Shown: one piece after another, positions 53,557 to 63,090 of the stretch
How the letters are laid out: every line of letters begins with the position of its first letter
Numbering within the stretch: the first letter of the stretch is position 1
DNA from: Mesorhizobium loti
GTDB taxonomy: Bacteria > Pseudomonadota > Alphaproteobacteria > Rhizobiales > Rhizobiaceae
NCBI RefSeq assembly: GCF_001510895.1
Contig: NZ_LPWA01000001.1
Span: 124,001-188,000 of the forward strand
Direction of reading: 5' to 3'
DNA: 64,000 bases
Made by a program: the position numbers and the translations under genes
The notes under the pieces: generated by a model
Told to the model about the DNA's origin: nothing
Databases searched by the model: none
Seen by the model: the letters and a program-made list of their open reading frames with translations, nothing else

Positions 53557-54756
53557 ATGCCAGGCACCCACGGCCCTCTCAACGCCTTCCTCGATCTGCG
53601 CCAAATGCCCGTGGCCAATGCGCAATTGGGCCCCCTTGCCGGCCTGCGACTGGCCGTCAAGGACATCTACGACGTCGCCGGCTACCGCACGGGTTGCGGT
53701 AACCCGCGCAAGTTCGAGCAGGCTCATGCCGCCTCGCAGACGGCCGAGGCCGTGCAGCAGATTCTCGATGCCGGCGCGCGATTCGTCGGCAAGACGCAGA
53801 CCGACGAGCTTGCCTTCTCACTGTTCGGCCAGAATTCGCATTTCGCCTTTCCGGTGAACACGGCCGCCCCTGACCGCGTGACCGGCGGCTCCTCCTCGGG
53901 ATCGGCCGCGGCGGTCGCCGGCGGCCTTGCCGACATCGCCATCGGCTCCGATACCGGCGGCTCGATCCGCGCGCCGGCGAGCTTTTGCGGCCTGACCGGG
54001 CTGCGCACCAGCCACGGCCGCATCTCGCTCGACGGCGCGATGAAGCTCGCGCCGAGCTTCGACACCTTCGGCTGGTTCGCCAGCAATATCGAAACCTATG
54101 AGGCGGTCGGCAAGCTTTTGCTCGGCCGCGATCCCTACCAGCATCCACCGAACCGCCCGCTGTCCATTCGCTGGCTGGACGCTTTCGTCGCCGGCCCGGC
54201 TGAGGCCGCCGAATATGACCGCATGAAGAAAGTGGTCGCCACCGTCGTCGGCGAGCCGACCGAGACCGATCATGCATTCGCCTCCTTGCCGGACGACCTC
54301 TATTGGTGCTTTCGCCGGCTGCAGGCCTTTGAGGCCTGGCAGGTTCATGGCGGCTGGATCTCGGCGGGCAACCACGGCCTTGGCCCCGGCGTCGACGAGC
54401 GTTTCGGCTTCGGCCGCACGATCGATGCGGACACCGTTGCCGCCGAGACGGCGCGCCGGCAGGCCTTCCGTTCCGAACTCGGCGCCCTGCTCGGCAGCAA
54501 CGGCTTTCTCGTTCTGCCGACCGTTCCCGGCGCCGCGCCGCTCGCCGCGAGCACTCCGGAACAGTTCCAGGCCTATCGCGAAAGGGCGCTGCATCTGTTG
54601 TGCCTGGCCGGCCTGTCGGGCTTCCCGCAGATCACCCTGCCGCTCGGTTCCGTCGGCGGCGCGCCCTTCGGCCTGTCGCTGCTCGGCCCTTCCGGCAGCG
54701 ACCTCGCTTTGATACGGCTCGGCCGCAGGATTCTCGACGCGGCACGAAAGGTCTGA
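53557..54756 (+). CDS. Amidase-signature family hydrolase
   Basis: A 399-residue amidase with the Ser-cisSer-Lys triad: Lys in LRLAVKDIYDVAGYRTGCGN, Ser residues in DRVTGGSSSGSAAAVAGG and GSDTGGSIRAPASFCGLTGL RTSHGR. ATG 53557 is the first start in the conserved region. Shorter than GatA (about 490 residues), so a small-molecule amidase is likely; substrate unknown. The LysR gene follows 2 bp later and may control it. Confidence 0.88.
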   Translation: MPGTHGPLNAFLDLRQMPVANAQLGPLAGLRLAVKDIYDVAGYRTGCGNPRKFEQAHAASQTAEAVQQILDAGARFVGKTQTDELAFSLFGQNSHFAFPVNTAAPDRVTGGSSSGSAAAVAGGLADIAIGSDTGGSIRAPASFCGLTGLRTSHGRISLDGAMKLAPSFDTFGWFASNIETYEAVGKLLLGRDPYQHPPNRPLSIRWLDAFVAGPAEAAEYDRMKKVVATVVGEPTETDHAFASLPDDLYWCFRRLQAFEAWQVHGGWISAGNHGLGPGVDERFGFGRTIDADTVAAETARRQAFRSELGALLGSNGFLVLPTVPGAAPLAASTPEQFQAYRERALHLLCLAGLSGFPQITLPLGSVGGAPFGLSLLGPSGSDLALIRLGRRILDAARKV

Positions 54757-54758
54757 CC

Positions 54759-55658
54759 ATGGATACATTGACCCGCATGCGCGCCTTCATCGACGTGGTC
54801 GAGGCCGAAGGCTTCTCGGCCGCCGCGCGCAAGATCGGCCGCTCGAAGGCGCTGCTGTCGAAATATGTGCGCGAGCTGGAGGACGAGCTCGGCGCGCTGC
54901 TGTTGAACCGCACCACAAGGCAATTCTCGCTGACCGAGTCCGGCCACACCTATTATCAGCGCGCCTCCGAAATCGTGCGCGAGGTCGACAGCCTGGCGGA
55001 TGCCGTGCGCGAATCCTCCGGCGACGTGCGCGGCCGGATCAAGCTTTCGGCGGCACGCACCTTCGCCGATGCGCCGATCGGACAGTCGCTGATCGACTTC
55101 GCCAAGCAGCATCCCGACATCGTGCTCGACATCCATCTCGACGACCGCTTCGTCGACCTTGTCGAGGAAGGTTTCGATGTCGCCGTGCGCATTTCGCGAC
55201 TGGAGAACTCCTCGCTGATCGCCCGGCGCCTGGGCCCGTTTTCGATCAAGCTTTGCGCGTCGCCCGAACTGATCGCAAAGCATGGCATGCCGACGCGCCC
55301 GCAGGATCTTTCCAACATGCCCTGCATCGTCGACACCAATGGCCGCTCTTTAGCCAACTGGCGCTTCAAGGGCGACGGCGAGGATTCGGTCAGCGTCACC
55401 GTCTCGGGTCCGATCGAGGTGAACAGCCCGATGGCAGCGAGAGCCGCCGCCGTTTCAGGACTGGGCTTCACCATCCTGCCGGATTTCATCGCCGCGCCCG
55501 ACCTATCTAGCGGCCGGCTGGTAACGGTGCTCGACGACCGCATCCTGTCGGGCAGCGGCATCTTCGCCGTCTATCCGCACCGGCGCTACCTGCCCGCCAA
55601 GGTCCGCGTCTTCGTCGATTTCCTGGTTCACTGGTTCAGGACGCGCGACGGCGCGTGA
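54759..55658 (+). CDS. LysR-family transcriptional regulator
   Basis: A 299-residue LysR regulator: N-terminal helix-turn-helix (MRAFIDVVEAEGFSAAARKI GRSKALLSKYVRELEDELGA LLLNRTTRQFSLTESG) and a type 2 periplasmic-binding-like effector domain. ATG 54759 follows the amidase stop by two bases, so the two are co-transcribed, unusual for LysR genes, which are mostly divergent from their targets. Confidence 0.93.
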   Translation: MDTLTRMRAFIDVVEAEGFSAAARKIGRSKALLSKYVRELEDELGALLLNRTTRQFSLTESGHTYYQRASEIVREVDSLADAVRESSGDVRGRIKLSAARTFADAPIGQSLIDFAKQHPDIVLDIHLDDRFVDLVEEGFDVAVRISRLENSSLIARRLGPFSIKLCASPELIAKHGMPTRPQDLSNMPCIVDTNGRSLANWRFKGDGEDSVSVTVSGPIEVNSPMAARAAAVSGLGFTILPDFIAAPDLSSGRLVTVLDDRILSGSGIFAVYPHRRYLPAKVRVFVDFLVHWFRTRDGA

Positions 55659-55712
55659 TACCCCGCGTCCTATTTTCGCCCCCTTTATGCTAACTCTCGG
55701 GGCCCACTCCCG

Positions 55713-56405
55713 ATGTCGATGGAATCGCGGCTGAGAATGCATCTGAAACGGCAAGCAACCATGCTGGCTTCGGCCGCAGCAGTGACATTTGCCGCGGTCG
55801 AGCCGGCCGAAGTGCATCCCCATGTCTTCGCCGAAGCCCGCCTCGACGTCATCCTCAGCGAGGATCACCAAAGCGTGACGGCGCTGCGCCACCTTTGGCG
55901 CTTCGACGATCTTTTTTCGAGTACGGTGATGATGGAGTTCGACAAGAACTCCGATCTGAAGCTTGACGACAAAGAGCTCAAGGAAGTGGCCGACACCGTC
56001 CATTCCTCGCTGGCCGAGTTCAACTATTTCCAGCTGGTCACGCAGGACGGCAAGGACGTACCCATGGTTCCGCCGCCGCATCTGATGGCGAACTTCGACA
56101 ACGACCAGCTGATCATCCTGTTCGAATCGCAGCCGAAGACACCGATCAAGCTGACCGGCAAGATCGACATCGGCGTCTATGATCCGACCTTCTATACGGC
56201 GATCGACTTCACCGAAGACGCCAACCTGACCGTTGAAGGCTTGCCCTCGAACTGCACCAAGAAGGTCGTCCGTCCCGATCCGGACGAAGCGATCAAGGAA
56301 AACCAGAAGACCCTGACGGAAGCGTTCTTCAACGATCCGACGGGCACCGACATGAGCAAGATCTTCGCCACCAAGCTCGAACTGAACTGCCCGCCCGAAG
56401 GATAA
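55713..56405 (+). CDS. DUF1007 family periplasmic protein
   Basis: A 230-residue protein with an N-terminal signal (ATMLASAAAVTFAAVEPAE) and the DUF1007 core (HPHVFAEARLDVILSEDHQS VTALRHLWRFDDLFSSTVMM EFD; EDANLTVEGLPSNCTKKVV). DUF1007 proteins are regularly paired with NicO-type nickel/cobalt exporters and probably handle metal in the periplasm. The metal exporter gene begins a few bases later, confirming the pair. Confidence 0.88.
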   Translation: MSMESRLRMHLKRQATMLASAAAVTFAAVEPAEVHPHVFAEARLDVILSEDHQSVTALRHLWRFDDLFSSTVMMEFDKNSDLKLDDKELKEVADTVHSSLAEFNYFQLVTQDGKDVPMVPPPHLMANFDNDQLIILFESQPKTPIKLTGKIDIGVYDPTFYTAIDFTEDANLTVEGLPSNCTKKVVRPDPDEAIKENQKTLTEAFFNDPTGTDMSKIFATKLELNCPPEG

Positions 56406-56413
56406 TTTTGGTG

Positions 56414-57618
56414 ATGAAACCGTCGCTGCGCTTGGCGCTCGGCCTTTTGGCCGCCACCTTGGTGATCGCCCATCTGCCCGGCGCCGCCCATGCCCAGAGC
56501 TCGCTCGGCATCGGCACCAATGACGGCATGGCGCCAAGCACCTCCGGCCCGTTCGCCCATATCCTGATGTGGATCAATCTGAGGCAGCAGGAATTCTACC
56601 ATTCGCTGGCGGCCGCAATGAAGGCGATGCGCCAGGACGGCAGCAAGCTCTGGCTGCTGGTTGGCCTTTCCTTCGCCTATGGCATCTTCCACGCCGCCGG
56701 CCCCGGCCACGGCAAGGCGGTGATCTCGTCCTACATGGTCGCCAACGAAGTGGCGCTGAGGCGTGGCATCATGCTCTCCTTCGTCTCGGCGCTGCTGCAG
56801 GGCCTCACCGCGGTCGTCGTCATGGTGCTTGCCTATTTCGTGCTGCGCGGCACCGCGGTGTCGATGACCGATGCGGCATGGTTCCTCGAAATTTCGAGCT
56901 ATGTGCTGGTGACCCTGTTCGGCGCGTGGCTTTTGTGGCGCAAGCTCGGTCCGTCGATCCTGCGTCGGCTCGGCAGGGCGCCCGCCTACAGCCTGTCGGC
57001 GGCGCACGCCGGCCATTCGCATGGCGGGCATTCTCATGCCGGGCACTCGCACGCTCACGCGCATTCCCGCGCGGCGCATGTCCATGCCTCGCACGCGCAT
57101 CACGACCATGCAGCGCATTCACATGCGCACGGCCACCAGGCCCATGGCCACGGCACCCACGATCACCACCATCACGACCACGCAGCGCATGATCACGATC
57201 CCGCGGCGCATCATCATGACCATGGTCCGGGAGAAGTCTGCGAGACCTGCGGCCATTCGCATGCGCCGGACCCGGCACTGCTTTCGGGCGATCGCTTCGA
57301 CTGGCGCACCGCCTGGTCGGCGGTGGCCGCGGTCGGCATCCGCCCCTGCTCCGGCGCGTTGATCGTGCTGAGCTTTGCGCTGCTCAATGGGCTTTGGCTC
57401 GGCGGACTGCTCTCGGTGCTGGCGATGTCGATCGGCACCGCCAGCACCGTCTCGCGCTCGCGACGATCGCGGTGACGGCCAAGAACTGGGCGGTCTATTT
57501 CGCCGGCGACGGACGCCTCGGCAACCGCATCCATTCGATTGTCGAGATCGGCGGCGCCGCCTTCATCTTCCTGGTCGGCCTGCTGCTTTTGTCGGCCAGC
57601 CTGACGGGCGGCGCCTGA
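56414..57618 (+). pseudogene. NicO/RcnA-type nickel/cobalt transporter, frameshifted in this sequence
   Basis: Six-segment membrane protein with the motif GIFHAAGPGHGKAVISSYMV and, after a long His-rich loop (residues ~195-275), the second motif IRPCSGALIVLSFAL. Near base 57454 the frame breaks; one added base joins SIGTASTVS to ALATIAVTAKNWAVYFAG and a last membrane segment ending at 57618, about 401 residues. Starts: ATG 56414, GTG 56411 and TTG 56408 lie in a row; GAAGGA is at 56397-56402. The His loop suggests Ni, Co or Zn export. Confidence 0.85.
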
Positions 57619-57632
57619 CGCCGACCGAACCT

Positions 57633-58607
57633 TCAGGAAATCTTGCCGCCCAGCTCATCCTCGATATGGGCGCGGATGATCTCGTCGAAGCTGCTCTCGG
57701 CGGCAAAGCCGAGCTCCCTCGCGCGTCTTGCCTCGAACCGCGTCGGCCAGCCTTTGACGATCGCCCAGATCGTTTCGTCGGGCTGCTCGCGGATCCGCCT
57801 CGCCACCCCGGGACCGGCGATGCGCTCGAGCGCCTCGATCTGCTCGCCGACGGTGACGGCTACTCCCGGCATGGTGAGATTGCGGCGCTGCCCGACCGCA
57901 TTGCCGTCGATCTCCGCTGCATGGATCAAGAAATTCACTGCCGAACGCGGGCTGGCATGCGTGTGCAGCACCGAGCGCGGCACCGGCAGGACCGCCTCTT
58001 GCCCGCCCAGCGGCTCGCGGATGATGCCCGAGAAGAAGCTCGACGCCGCCTTGTTCGGTTTGCCCGGGCGCACGCAGATCGTCGGCAGCCGGATGCCAAC
58101 GCCGTCGAAGAAACCACGCCGCGTGTAGTCGGCCAGCAGCGCTTCGCTCATTTGCTTCTGCGTGCCGTAAGAGGTCAGCGGCGTCGGGTGGAATTCGTCG
58201 GGGATGACGTCCGGAAATGGCGCACCGAATACGGCGATCGACGAGGTGAACACCAGGCGCGGGGCAAAACCTGCCAGCCGCACGGCATCGAACAGCGCCC
58301 GCGTGCCGTCGAGATTGACGCGGTAGCCGAGATCGAAATTGGCTTCCGCCTCGCCGGAGACGATGCCGGCAAGATGGAAGATGACGTCCGGACGCGACGC
58401 GACCAGGTCCGCCGCAGCCCCGGGCACGGCGAAGTCGCTGGTATGGATGGAAATATCGACGCCGGCGATCGCCGGCGCCTGCGCCGGCACGATGTCGTGC
58501 AGATAGAGCGCCGTGATCTTACGGCCGGCGAGCGTACCGTCCTTGGCCAGTCTTGCGATCAGCTTGCGGCCAACCATGCCGGCAGCACCGGTGATCAGAA
58601 TTCTCAT
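57633..58607 (-). CDS. denD: DenD-like D-erythronate dehydrogenase (extended SDR)
   Basis: A 324-residue NAD-dependent SDR: Rossmann motif ITGAAGMVGRKLIARLAKDG, IFHLAGIVSGEAEANFDLGY, catalytic Tyr-Lys in LTSYGTQKQMSEALLADYTR, and RRGFFDGVGIRLPTICVRPG. This pattern matches D-erythronate dehydrogenases and related sugar-acid enzymes. No otnK/otnC partners are present here, so the substrate is inferred from family only. Confidence 0.82.
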   Translation of the reverse strand: MRILITGAAGMVGRKLIARLAKDGTLAGRKITALYLHDIVPAQAPAIAGVDISIHTSDFAVPGAAADLVASRPDVIFHLAGIVSGEAEANFDLGYRVNLDGTRALFDAVRLAGFAPRLVFTSSIAVFGAPFPDVIPDEFHPTPLTSYGTQKQMSEALLADYTRRGFFDGVGIRLPTICVRPGKPNKAASSFFSGIIREPLGGQEAVLPVPRSVLHTHASPRSAVNFLIHAAEIDGNAVGQRRNLTMPGVAVTVGEQIEALERIAGPGVARRIREQPDETIWAIVKGWPTRFEARRARELGFAAESSFDEIIRAHIEDELGGKIS

Positions 58608-58608
58608 T

Positions 58609-58818
58609 TCAGCGACCTTTCTTGCGCTGGCTACGCCCGCGCAGCCAGAAGACGACGAACAGCGCCACCATGAAGATTGCGGCGACGATGGCGGCGAGCA
58701 CGGTCGAAACCTTGCCGACGGCCAGCATTATGGTTGGCAGGAAATAGGCGGCGAGGCCGAACAGGATCAGCACGCAGGCCGCGGCGATAGCCGAATTGCG
58801 CGTCTCACGATCCATCAT
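58609..58818 (-). CDS. Small two-helix membrane protein
   Basis: A 69-residue protein (68 from the next Met at 58815) with hydrophobic segments at residues ~11-31 and ~37-58 and a basic C-terminus (RGRSQRKKGR). It lies between the CDF gene and denD on the same strand, one base before the denD start side, so it is probably co-transcribed. No family recognised. Confidence 0.65.
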   Translation of the reverse strand: MMDRETRNSAIAAACVLILFGLAAYFLPTIMLAVGKVSTVLAAIVAAIFMVALFVVFWLRGRSQRKKGR

Positions 58819-58828
58819 CGGGCACGCA

Positions 58829-59820
58829 TCAATGATAGTGACGGCGATCGCGCGGCGCATGCGCATGATCGTGATCATGATGGTGGTCATGCTCGTCATG
58901 GCTGTCGGCGCACAGTCCAAACTCAGGCTCGATCGTTGCGTGGTCGATGCCGTGCTTGGCGGCAAGCCGCTTCTTGATGGCGCTCACCGCCATATGCGGA
59001 TCGACGCCGTCGTTCAGGCAGGCGTGCAGCGTCGCCATGTTGCTGGTGCCGTCCAGCGACCAGACATGCATGTGATGCACTTCGCGCACGCCCTTGACCG
59101 TGGCTTCAAGATCCTTGGCGATCAGATCACGGTCGAGACTTGCCGGCACGCCTTCGAGCAGCACATGGGCGGCCTCGCGCATCAGCGACCACGCCGTCGA
59201 CAGGATCAGCAGCGCCACCAGCACGGAGAGGATCGGATCGATCGGCGTCCAGCCGGTTGCGAGGATGATGAGGCTGCCGCGATTGCCGCGGCCGAGCCAA
59301 GCAAATCGCCCAGCACATGCAGTATGGCGCCGCGCATGTTGAGGCTTCCGCGATCGCCGCCATTGAGCACGAAGAAGGACGCGATGTTGACCAGCAAGCC
59401 GGCGACCGCCACCACCAGCATCGGTCCGCCCAGCACCGGAGCCGGGCTCATCAATCGCCCCCAAGCCTCATAAACGATCCACAGCGCGATGACGAAGATG
59501 GCGATGCCGTTGGTGTAGGCGACCAGCGTCTTCACGCGGGCGAAACCGTAGGTGAGACGGCCGGTGGCGGGCCGGCCGGAGAGGTGGAAGGCATACCAGG
59601 CAAGGCCAAGCGCGATCGCGTCCGCCAGCATGTGGCCGGCGTCCGCAAGCAGCGCCAGCGACCCGGTGAGCAGGCCGCCCAACACTTCCGCGACCATGAA
59701 CCCGGCAGTCAGGCAGGTTGCGATCAGCACCCGTTTCTTGTCGGTCGAGCCATGCACATGACCGGCCCCATGGCTGTGGCTATGACCAGCCGAGCCAAGA
59801 TCATGCGAATCGTGCGCCAT
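58829..59820 (-). pseudogene. CDF-family cation efflux protein, frameshifted in this sequence
   Basis: Zinc/cobalt-type cation diffusion facilitator. The start at 59820 (MAHDSHDLGSAGHSHSHG) follows AGGAG; the N-terminus is His-rich. The metal-site motif ALLADAGHMLADAIALGLAW is present. Near base 59275 the frame breaks and one added base joins LLGSAAAIAA to SLIILATGWTPIDPILSVLV and a cytoplasmic domain (VREVHHMHVWSLDGTSNMAT) with a His-rich tail ending at 58829. Restored length ~330 residues. It sits near the NicO exporter, making a small metal-efflux neighbourhood. Confidence 0.86.
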
Positions 59821-59834
59821 CGCCGAAACTCCTG

Positions 59835-60562
59835 TCACGCGCCAAAGTCGGCGCGAAAATCCTCGAGCCGCCGCTTCTGGCCGCCTTCACCATCGAAATT
59901 CGCAGGATCGAGCCAAGCCTCATAGGCCTTGCGCAAGGCCGGCCACTCCTTGTCGATGATCGAATACCACGCCGTATCGCGGTTTTCGCCCTTTACCACA
60001 AGATGCTGGCGGAAAATGCCTTCGAACTTGAAGCCGAAACGTTCCGCCGCGCGCTTCGACGGCTCGTTGCGGTTGTTGCATTTCCATTCGTAGCGGCGAT
60101 AGCGAGCTCGTCGAAGGCGTATTTCGTGAACAGGAACTGCGCTTCTGTCGCCTGCGGCCTGCGCGAGATCAGCGGACCCCAATAGATGTTGCCGATCTCG
60201 ATGACGCCGTTGTTGGCATCGATGCGCATCAGCGTCTGGCGCCCGGCGACCTTGCCGCTCGCCTTGTCGATGACGGCGAAAAACAGCGGATCCTCGCTCC
60301 CCTCGACCTTGTCCAGCCATGGCTGGAAGGCGGCGCGGGTTTGCGGCGGATAGTCCGGCAGCCAGGCGAAGCGGCCGCCGGCATCAGGCACCGAAGACGC
60401 CTCGTAAAGCCCGTCGCCATGCTTTGCCGCGCTCAGCGGCTCGAGCTTGACGGTGCGGCCCTCGAGCACTTTGCGTTCCGGACGCGGGCGTGGCTGCCAA
60501 TCTTTCAGATTTTCCGACACCCCAATATTTTCTGACACGGGGAACTCCAATCCGTTTGACAT
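59835..60562 (-). pseudogene. GNAT-family acetyltransferase (RimJ-like), frameshifted in this sequence
   Basis: The N-terminal part reads RKVLEGRTVKLEPLSAAKHG and [40 protein letters not shown]. Near base 60102 the frame breaks; one added base gives [40 protein letters not shown], the RimJ/RimL-like acetyl-CoA region, ending at 59835. Restored 242 residues. Divergent from the aminotransferase gene across 59 bp. Confidence 0.85.
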
Positions 60563-60621
60563 TTACCGACGGACGCTCACAAAAACGCTCGCCAGCAGAA
60601 AGAACCACAGGGACGGGAAAA

Positions 60622-61806
60622 ATGCTCCACACGATCGCGGCCTTCGACCGTCTCGGCGAGGAAAACGCGTTTGCGGTGCTGGCACGGGCGACCGCACTTG
60701 CCCATCAGGGCCGCGACATCATCAATCTCGGCATCGGCCAGCCCGACTTCAAGACGCCACAGCATATCGTCGAGGCGGCGATCAAGGCGCTGCGTGACGG
60801 CCATCATGGCTACACACCCGCCAACGGCCTGCTCGCCACGCGCGAGGCCGTCGTGCGCCGCACGCTGACCACCACCGGCGTCGAGGTGTCGCCCGAAAAC
60901 GTGATGATCCTGCCCGGCGGCAAGCCGACCATGTTCGCCGCGATCCTGATGTTCGGCGAGCCAGGGGCGGAGATCCTCTATCCCGATCCCGGCTTTCCGA
61001 TCTATCGCTCGATGATCGAGTTCACGGGTGCGGCGCCTATTCCCGTACCGATCCGCGAGGAGAACGGCTTCGCTTTCTCGGCCGGCGAGACGCTGGCGCT
61101 GATCACACCGAAGACGAGGCTCCTGATTCTCAACTCGCCGGCCAATCCGACCGGCGGTGTCACTCCGCGGACCGAGATCGAGAAGCTGGTCAAGGGCCTG
61201 GAGAAGCACCCTGAGGTCGCGATCCTCTCCGACGAGATCTACGACGTCATGACCTATGACGGCGAGACGCATTGCTCGCTGCTCAATTTTCCGGAAATCC
61301 GCGACCGGCTGATCGTGCTCAACGGCTGGTCGAAAACCTGGGCGATGACCGGCTGGCGCATGGGCTGGTCGATCTGGCCGAACGGCGAAAAGGGCGCTCA
61401 CCTCTACGACAAGGTGCGCAAGCTGGCAGTGAATTGCTGGTCCTGTGTCAACGCGCCAAGCCAATATGCCGGCATCGCGGCGATAGACGGACCGCAGGAC
61501 GACGTCGAAAAGATGATGCGCGCTTTCGACAACCGCAGGAAGATTGTCGTCGAGGGGCTGAACGCTCTGCCGGGCATTTCCTGCATCACGCCGAAAGGCG
61601 CCTTCTATGCCTTCCCCAACGTGTCGAAGACCGGCTGGAAGGCCAAGAAGCTTGCCTCGGCGCTGCTCGAGGATGCGGGCGTCGCCCTGATCGGCGGTCC
61701 CGACTTCGGCGTGCTCGGCGAAGGCTACATCCGGCTTTCCTACGCCAATTCCGAGGAGAACCTTTTACGCGCGCTGGAGCGGATCGAGGAGTTTCTGGCG
61801 AAGTAG
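60622..61806 (+). CDS. PLP-dependent aminotransferase, class I/II
   Basis: A 394-residue fold-type I aminotransferase: IINLGIGQPDFKTPQHIVEA, PLP-contact residues in NSPANPTGGV and SDEIYDVMTYDG, and the Schiff-base Lys in LNGWSKTWAMTGWRMGW (~residue 240). C-terminal Arg region GEGYIRLSYANSEENL. ATG 60622 begins the conserved part; the longer frame crosses the divergent promoter. It resembles aspartate-type aminotransferases; the amino donor is not certain. Confidence 0.9.
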   Translation: MLHTIAAFDRLGEENAFAVLARATALAHQGRDIINLGIGQPDFKTPQHIVEAAIKALRDGHHGYTPANGLLATREAVVRRTLTTTGVEVSPENVMILPGGKPTMFAAILMFGEPGAEILYPDPGFPIYRSMIEFTGAAPIPVPIREENGFAFSAGETLALITPKTRLLILNSPANPTGGVTPRTEIEKLVKGLEKHPEVAILSDEIYDVMTYDGETHCSLLNFPEIRDRLIVLNGWSKTWAMTGWRMGWSIWPNGEKGAHLYDKVRKLAVNCWSCVNAPSQYAGIAAIDGPQDDVEKMMRAFDNRRKIVVEGLNALPGISCITPKGAFYAFPNVSKTGWKAKKLASALLEDAGVALIGGPDFGVLGEGYIRLSYANSEENLLRALERIEEFLAK

Positions 61807-61896
61807 AGTCGCCGCGGAATGGCGTCGCGACATTCCGCCCTGCTCTTCGGCCACCGTCACGTTTTCACCTGTGCTGGCCAATTGTCAAGTCCGCGT

Positions 61897-62068
61897 GCCC
61901 CTCATTGCCCTGCCGGGCATTTCTCCCCGTGTAGTGACGGGGAGAAAGGCTGACCGCAGCCTCAGCGCCGCTTTTGCAACGCTGGAGATTGGCGAAACCA
62001 TCGATGAGAGCGCATCCTCTCCCCGTCACTATACGGGGAGAGGATGCCGGCAGGCAGGTGAGGGGCGG
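61897..62068. repeat. Inverted pair of interspersed palindromic modules
   Basis: Two ~58-bp modules in opposite orientation about 55 bp apart. Each consists of GCCCCTCA, a CCTGCCGG stretch, and a TCTCCCCGT-TAGTG-ACGGGGAGA hairpin. I recall this CCCCTCA...CTCCCCGTATAGTGACG unit as very common in Mesorhizobium and Rhizobium intergenic regions. It fills the 292-bp gap between the aminotransferase and the SDR genes. A weak hairpin (GCGGAATG/CATTCCGC, 61814-61838) just before it could end aminotransferase transcription. Confidence 0.8.
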
Positions 62069-62098
62069 CGCCAACCCCTCGACTTCTTGGATATGATA

Positions 62099-62860
62099 CT
62101 ACCCACGTCCGACAAACGGCATCTTCGTCGCCATCACGGTCATGAACAGCACATTGGCGTCGAGCGGCAGGCTCGCCATGTGCAGCACCGCGTCGGCGAC
62201 GCGCTGGACGTCCATCACCGCTTCGGCGGCGATCGAGCCGTTGGCCTGCGGCACGCCGACCGTCATTGGCTGCGCCATCTCGGTCAGCGCGTTGCCGATG
62301 TCGATCTGGCCGCAGGCGATGTCGTAGGGCCGGCCATCGAGCGCCAGCGTCTTGGTCAGCCCAGTGATGGCGTGCTTGGTGGCCGTATAGGGGACCGAGC
62401 CCGGCCGCGGCGCATAGGCCGACACCGAGCCGTTGTTGATGATGCGGCCGCCCATCGGCTTTTGCCGGCGCATGGCGCCGAAGGCGGCGCGAGCGCACAG
62501 GAACGAGCCGGTGAGGTTGACGCCCACGACATCGTTCCAGACCTCGACCGGGATCTCGTCGATCGGCGTCGACTTGTAGCCCATGCCGGCATTGTTGAAG
62601 AGCAGGTCGACGCGTCCGAACGCCTCCACCACGGTCTCGAACATGTCGTCGACTTCGTCGGCCTTGCTGATGTCGCAGGCAACCGCGAGCGCCTTGGCGC
62701 TCGTCTTCCCGGCCTCGGCAATCGCCTCCTCGAGCAGCGCCTTGCGGCGGCCGCAGAACACGGTGTTCCAGCCCGCCTTGAGCAGCGCCGTGGCGACGCT
62801 CTTGCCGATGCCGGTGCCGGCGCCGGTAACGATGGCGGTTTTCTCTGTCATGGCTGTCAT
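62099..62860 (-). CDS. SDR-family oxidoreductase (classical)
   Basis: A 253-residue classical short-chain dehydrogenase: coenzyme motif AIVTGAGTGIGKSVATALLK, LLFNNAGMGY (NNAG), Ser-Tyr-Lys triad with PYTATKHAITGLTK, and a substrate-loop region after it. Substrate unknown. Upstream of it lies the terminator of the DUF533 gene, so it probably has its own promoter. Confidence 0.9.
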   Translation of the reverse strand: MTAMTEKTAIVTGAGTGIGKSVATALLKAGWNTVFCGRRKALLEEAIAEAGKTSAKALAVACDISKADEVDDMFETVVEAFGRVDLLFNNAGMGYKSTPIDEIPVEVWNDVVGVNLTGSFLCARAAFGAMRRQKPMGGRIINNGSVSAYAPRPGSVPYTATKHAITGLTKTLALDGRPYDIACGQIDIGNALTEMAQPMTVGVPQANGSIAAEAVMDVQRVADAVLHMASLPLDANVLFMTVMATKMPFVGRG

Positions 62861-62940
62861 CGTCGTCCCTCCCCGGTTGCTGCTGGAAGAAGACGTGGCA
62901 TCGCAAATGATGGAAGGCGTGGCAAGCGGCTATTGCCGAC

Positions 62941-62968
62941 AAAAAGGGCGGTCATTGGCGACCGCCCT
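62941..62968 (-). terminator. Rho-independent terminator of DUF533 gene
   Basis: On the minus strand AGGGCGGTC pairs with GACCGCCCT (plus coordinates 62960-62968 and 62945-62953, loop of 6), followed by a run of T at 62945-62941. It lies about 120 bp after the DUF533 stop. Confidence 0.85.
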
Positions 62969-63090
62969 CATCTGAACCGCGCTTGGGAGGAGGAAAAGCC
63001 GGTCCGACTGCTTAGAATGATGCGCTTGCTGGGTTAACGGAAGATTAACGGTCAGCAAGATGCCACAAATGCGTTTACCAACCCGATTCG

